This document shows, in pieces, positions 6,680 through 9,410 of a DNA stretch of 9,410 bases (positions within the stretch are counted from its first letter, which is position 1; each line of letters begins with the position of its first letter). The notes under the pieces were generated by a model that ran no database searches, was not told where the DNA came from, and saw nothing but the letters and a program-made list of their open reading frames with translations. Origin of the DNA: Xanthobacteraceae bacterium (GTDB lineage: Bacteria > Pseudomonadota > Alphaproteobacteria > Rhizobiales > Xanthobacteraceae); NCBI GenBank assembly GCA_030037185.1, contig JASHRR010001098.1, forward strand, positions 1 to 9,410, written 5' to 3'. The position numbers and the translations under genes were made by a program.

Positions 6680-8068
6680 TCAGGCGAGCCGTCGGTCCCA
6701 ACTGTCGGTGGGTAGTTCGAGGCGGAAACGCTCGTCAGCACGGCTGTCGGCCTCGAACCGGCCCGGATTGAGCAGGCCATAGGGATCGACGCTGCGCTTA
6801 AAGGCGATATCCCGTTCGCCGATCTCTTTCTTGCCGACTGAGCGGACGTTCGAGGTGTGGGAATTCGACACTACAGCGCCTGCGCTCTGCATCAGCCGCA
6901 CGAGGTCGGCCATTTGCTCGGGACTTTCATAGCTGAAGTAGGGCGAACCGGTGCCGACCAGTTCGCCGCCGAGCCGCATCAATTCGAGCCGCAGCGGGCC
7001 ATATTGCTTTACCCGCTCATAGACCTGTGTGACCAAGCCAACGAGATCGGGACCACGGAAGAAGCCTTCGAGCATGGTCCGCGTCGGATCAGTTTTGCGG
7101 ATCTGATAGAGCGCATGGCCGAAAGCGAATTCGGTCAGCGGCGCGCCGTAAGGCCCCTGTCCTTGCAGCGCCTTCGAAGCAACGGTGCCGCCGCTTTCAG
7201 TGACGAACTGCTCGAACTCCTCCCAGCTCTGCTCGGAAATCAGGGTCGACACGATCGAATGGCCTTCAGGCACGATCGGAGCGAACTGGCGGATCAGTCG
7301 CGGCGTTGGCCATCCCTGCACCGAGGCGAGCTTTTTGATGATGCCGGTCGTGCTGGCGAGGCCGACGCCGAAGCCGACCGCCGCGATGTAGTCGGAAAAA
7401 GCGACGATCGCCTCGATCCACGGCCAAGCTGGTGCGAGCGGCATCTCGATCTCTGTGATGATGCCGGTTGCGCCATAGGTGTGGTGGATCAGTTGCGCGT
7501 CACGCCCGCGCAATTCGAGGATGCGCGGCTCTTCTTCCATGGTGATGATCTGGGCTGCGGCAACGTTGCCGCGGTCGCGCAGGGTGCCGTAAGTCACCGA
7601 TCCGGGACCGCCCTGGCCGCCGGCGACATGGCCGGCGATGGTGGCGGCCTTGGTGGTGGTCGGGTGGAAACGCAGCTCGTGGCCGATCTCTTGCGCCGCG
7701 GCGTCAATGTCAGCGATGATTGTGCCTGCCTTGGCACGAACGACCCCCGGTTTGAGGGACACAATCCCGGCGAGTCCACTCATGTCGAGCACGATGCCGC
7801 CGCGCAGCGGCACGCTCTGGCCGTAATTGGCTGTGCCGCCGCCGCGTTCGGTGATCGGAATTCTGAGACGGACCGCCGCCCGCACCACTCTCAGCACATC
7901 GTCGATCGAGCCCGGCGAGATCAGCACGTCGGCCCATTTGTCCTTGAGCATCTGTCGCAACAGCGGACTGACCGCGTAGCGGTCACGACTCTTGGCCCGG
8001 ATCCTCATCGGATCGGTGGTGCAGTCGATCCCGTCGAGTTCCTTAACGAGGTCGGCGATTGCGTACAT
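6680..8068 (-). CDS. FAD-linked oxidoreductase, PCMH/GlcD-type
   Basis: Predicted 462-residue flavoenzyme of the VAO/PCMH superfamily (FAD-binding type 4). The FAD domain spans about 40-215: SPGSIDDV (51-58), TERGGGTANYGQS (73-85) as the pyrophosphate-binding region, VVRAKAGT (109-116), the HPTTTKAATIAGHVAGGQGG region (135-154), and TYGATGIITEIEMPL (197-211). The C-terminal substrate-domain ending DPYGLLNPGRF (428-438) is the standard cap-domain signature. There is no obvious cysteine-rich GlcF-type iron-sulfur module. I chose the ATG at 8068, which has GGAG seven bases upstream; the open frame runs to a TTG at 8278, but its extra residues are arginine-rich and unlike the family. Family members oxidise hydroxy acids, amines or alcohols. 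In this cluster it probably supplies one oxidation step, with substrate unknown. First gene of the left-going cluster, divergent from lysR. Confidence 0.93.
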   Translation of the reverse strand: MYAIADLVKELDGIDCTTDPMRIRAKSRDRYAVSPLLRQMLKDKWADVLISPGSIDDVLRVVRAAVRLRIPITERGGGTANYGQSVPLRGGIVLDMSGLAGIVSLKPGVVRAKAGTIIADIDAAAQEIGHELRFHPTTTKAATIAGHVAGGQGGPGSVTYGTLRDRGNVAAAQIITMEEEPRILELRGRDAQLIHHTYGATGIITEIEMPLAPAWPWIEAIVAFSDYIAAVGFGVGLASTTGIIKKLASVQGWPTPRLIRQFAPIVPEGHSIVSTLISEQSWEEFEQFVTESGGTVASKALQGQGPYGAPLTEFAFGHALYQIRKTDPTRTMLEGFFRGPDLVGLVTQVYERVKQYGPLRLELMRLGGELVGTGSPYFSYESPEQMADLVRLMQSAGAVVSNSHTSNVRSVGKKEIGERDIAFKRSVDPYGLLNPGRFEADSRADERFRLELPTDSWDRRLA

Positions 8069-8275
8069 GGCGGGCTCCGAAAGGGGGCTCTGACGGCGTC
8101 CTAGAGGGGGGCGGCGACGACCCCGTTCGATCGGGTGGTGGGCGAATCGTCGATCAGGGAGAGGAGTCGCTCGGCAGCGCGTTCGACGGCGACGCGGCCG
8201 CGCTCGGTATCGGCTCTGGCCGCATTGCTGCAGGCGCTGCAGATCCTGGGCCTGGCCGACCGACCATTGCCGCAT
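8043..8275 (-). pseudogene. Possible frameshifted small protein upstream of the FAD oxidase
   Basis: Two overlapping minus-strand frames show GC-rich third positions as if they were one coding sequence broken by a one-base shift. The first begins at an ATG at 8275 (MRQWSVGQAQDLQRLQQ). From about 8210 the other frame reads ADTERGRVAVERAAERLLSL and continues to a TAA at 8043, overlapping the FAD gene start. Joined near the CAATGCGGCCAGA stretch, they would give a roughly 75-residue, mostly helical protein. There is no clear ribosome binding site and I recognise no family. It could be a gene remnant, a sequencing or assembly error in a small real gene, or chance bias in a GC-rich leader. Confidence 0.28.
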
Positions 8276-8362
8276 CAAGGCACGTCGAGACCGGGAACGA
8301 GGCTGCCGACAGGCAGTATGGTCTTCGCAAACTCATGACGCGATCTGATCATGCGGCTGCGT

Positions 8363-8408
8363 TGCTTCGGAAGCATTTTTTTTCGCCGACCTCATTGCCT
8401 TTTGAGCA
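8363..8408. promoter_or_regulatory. Putative LysR-type operator in the lysR/FAD-oxidase divergent region
   Basis: Two T-N11-A boxes, TGCTTCGGAAGCA (8363-8375) and TGCCTTTTGAGCA (8396-8408), both fit TGC-N7-GCA; the first is a perfect dyad about a single central base. Their centres are 33 bp apart, close to three helical turns, with an eight-T tract between. They lie 46 bases upstream of the lysR ATG and nearly 300 bases upstream of the FAD oxidase start. This is the usual arrangement for an autoregulating LysR protein that activates a divergent target. In the minus direction a -10-like CATGAT (8353-8348) lies 16 bases beyond the proximal box. The related element at 5311-5356 strengthens the call. 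The rest of 8069-8454 holds only the possible broken ORF described separately. Confidence 0.65.
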
Positions 8409-8454
8409 ACAATAGCCGGAGATCACGTGCTCGACGCCGGGGAACGATCTACCA

Positions 8455-9354
8455 ATGCTGCACGCTCGACTGCTGCTCTATCTTGATCACGTGGCGCGTA
8501 CCGGCTCGATCCGTAAAGCGGCGGAGCAGACCCATGTCGCCGCTTCCGCGATCAGCCGGCAGATTCTCGCGCTGGAGAAGGCGCTCGGCACGCCCCTATT
8601 CCAGCGGTTGCCGCGCAAGCTGTTGCTGACGGCAGCCGGCGAGGTGCTGATCCGCCACGTCCGCGACACGCTCAAGGGCTTCAAGCAGGTCAAGACCAAG
8701 ATCGAGGAACTCAAGGGTCTGCGTCACGGCGAGATCACCCTGGCGATCATGAGCGGCCTCGCAGCCAATCTCGTGCCGCGCGCGGTGGCCGCGTTCCGGC
8801 GGACCAACCCGCGTGTCAAGATAGCGCTGCGGCTGTTGCCGACCGGCGAGGAGATCATGACGGCGGTGGCGAGCGCCGAGGCCGACCTCGGGCTCGGCTT
8901 CGACTTCCCCACCGATCCGAACCTGCGGGTGCTGGGCGCTGCGACCGGCCGCCTCGGCGCAGTGATGGCACCCACGCACGCGCTGGCGCAGCGGACCTCG
9001 CTACGGCTCAGCGAATGCGTCGGCTATCCGCTGATCGTCGCCGACAAAAGCATGGCGATTCATCCACACCTGAGTGTCGCCTTCACCCGAGCCTCGCTCG
9101 ACCCGCCACCGGCGATCGAGACCAACTCAATCGAGGTGATGCGCCACGCCGCGATGTCCGATCAATGCATCACCTTCCTGACGCCGTTCGACATCGAGTT
9201 CGAGCGGCAGATGGGCCGGCTCGTTTATGTGCCGATTCGCGAGCTGCAACGCGACACCCAGACGCTGATGCTGCTCGGCCATCATCGCGGCCCAAATCCG
9301 CTCGCCAGCGTATTCGCGGAGAGCGTGAAGACGATGATGAAGGACGTGATCTAG
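8455..9354 (+). CDS. LysR-type transcriptional regulator
   Basis: Predicted 299-residue LTTR. The N-terminal winged helix-turn-helix covers about 4-62: LLLYLDHVARTGSIRKAAEQ leads into the recognition helix VAASAISRQILALEKALG, then TPLFQRLPRKLLLTAAG, all standard LysR signatures. A linker helix (about 63-90) is followed by an effector-binding periplasmic-binding-protein-like domain starting near GEITLAIMSGLAANL and extending to the C-terminus. GGGGAA lies upstream of the ATG at 8455 with good spacing. The protein probably acts as a tetramer on the T-N11-A boxes just upstream, repressing itself and activating the minus-strand catabolic and transport genes when an inducer is bound, presumably the transported compound or an intermediate. 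The regulator family is certain; its targets and inducer are inferred from position and the duplicated operator. Confidence 0.97.
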   Translation: MLHARLLLYLDHVARTGSIRKAAEQTHVAASAISRQILALEKALGTPLFQRLPRKLLLTAAGEVLIRHVRDTLKGFKQVKTKIEELKGLRHGEITLAIMSGLAANLVPRAVAAFRRTNPRVKIALRLLPTGEEIMTAVASAEADLGLGFDFPTDPNLRVLGAATGRLGAVMAPTHALAQRTSLRLSECVGYPLIVADKSMAIHPHLSVAFTRASLDPPPAIETNSIEVMRHAAMSDQCITFLTPFDIEFERQMGRLVYVPIRELQRDTQTLMLLGHHRGPNPLASVFAESVKTMMKDVI

Positions 9355-9410
9355 TGGTGATGACCGGCCGGTGTCCCTCGACGGAACTCCATTGAGTCGT
9401 AGTGGTTCTT
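9351..9410 (-). CDS. Possible C-terminal end of a convergent gene (partial)
   Basis: The last 60 bases read in the minus direction as 19 sense codons followed by TAG, giving KNHYDSMEFRRGTPAGHHH. The composition looks protein-like. The stop shares the palindromic CTAG with the lysR stop codon, a common arrangement for convergent neighbours. An ACCGGCCGGT palindrome at 9363-9372 lies within it. With so few codons the call is weak, and the family is not recognised. The gene would start beyond the window. Confidence 0.3.
   Translation of the reverse strand, partial: KNHYDSMEFRRGTPAGHHH

Noticed and set aside
6857..8104. Long forward ORF (415 codons) opposite the FAD oxidase
   Set aside because: It is antisense to a well-supported flavoenzyme gene; the length comes from GC-rich codon bias. 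The translation shows no recognisable domain and is rich in His, Arg and Asp, as shadows usually are.
8071..8278. N-terminal extension of the FAD oxidase to a TTG at 8278
   Set aside because: About 70 Arg/Gln-rich residues unlike the family; a GGAG site fixes the ATG at 8068. Part of this frame is discussed as a possible separate broken ORF.
8350..8352. Short minus-strand ORF beginning MIRSRHEFAK upstream of the FAD oxidase
   Set aside because: It is 25 codons with no ribosome binding site, its ATG falls in the likely -10 region, and its third positions are only moderately GC-rich.
9363..9372. ACCGGCCGGT palindrome after lysR as a terminator
   Set aside because: The palindrome is short, has no loop and no following T-run, and may be coding on the other strand.

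Overview
The window looks like a chromosomal segment of a GC-rich alphaproteobacterium, probably a Bradyrhizobium- or Rhodopseudomonas-like member of the Hyphomicrobiales. That placement is inferred from codon bias and gene style only. It holds a compact catabolic or uptake cluster with its own LysR-type regulator. No tRNA, rRNA, CRISPR array, insertion sequence or phage gene was seen.

Layout: positions 1-524 are non-coding as far as I can tell. The left end is AT-rich and is followed by a pentanucleotide tandem repeat (130-166). From 525 to 8068 eight genes lie head-to-tail on the minus strand. In transcription order they are an FAD-linked (PCMH-type) oxidoreductase, a small cupin, a RutB-like isochorismatase-fold amidohydrolase, then after a 204-nt gap an ABC importer of the NitT/TauT class (NMT1/THI5-like binding protein, ATPase, permease), and finally two tandem 2-oxoglutarate/Fe(II) dioxygenases of the isopenicillin-N-synthase-like class. 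A LysR-type regulator (8455-9354) is transcribed divergently. At the right edge the last 60 bases may hold the 3' end of a convergent gene.

The most informative non-coding signal is a pair of related ~47-bp elements, at 5311-5357 and 8363-8409. Their core 40 bp matches at 31 positions without gaps. Each carries two T-N11-A boxes of the LysR type with centres 33 bp apart, and both lie in the same orientation relative to the minus-strand gene they precede. One lies between lysR and the FAD oxidase, the other ahead of the ABC-transporter/dioxygenase operon. The simplest reading is that the LysR protein controls both halves as one regulon.

Function: the importer brings in a small organic compound, the two dioxygenases and the FAD enzyme oxidise it, and the amidohydrolase cleaves an amide or carbamoyl bond, with the cupin in an accessory or isomerase/oxygenase role. 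The THI5-like binding protein, the RutB-like hydrolase and the thymine-hydroxylase-like dioxygenase class together suggest a pyrimidine or similar N-heterocycle/ureide as substrate. This is inference, and the actual substrate cannot be read from the sequence.
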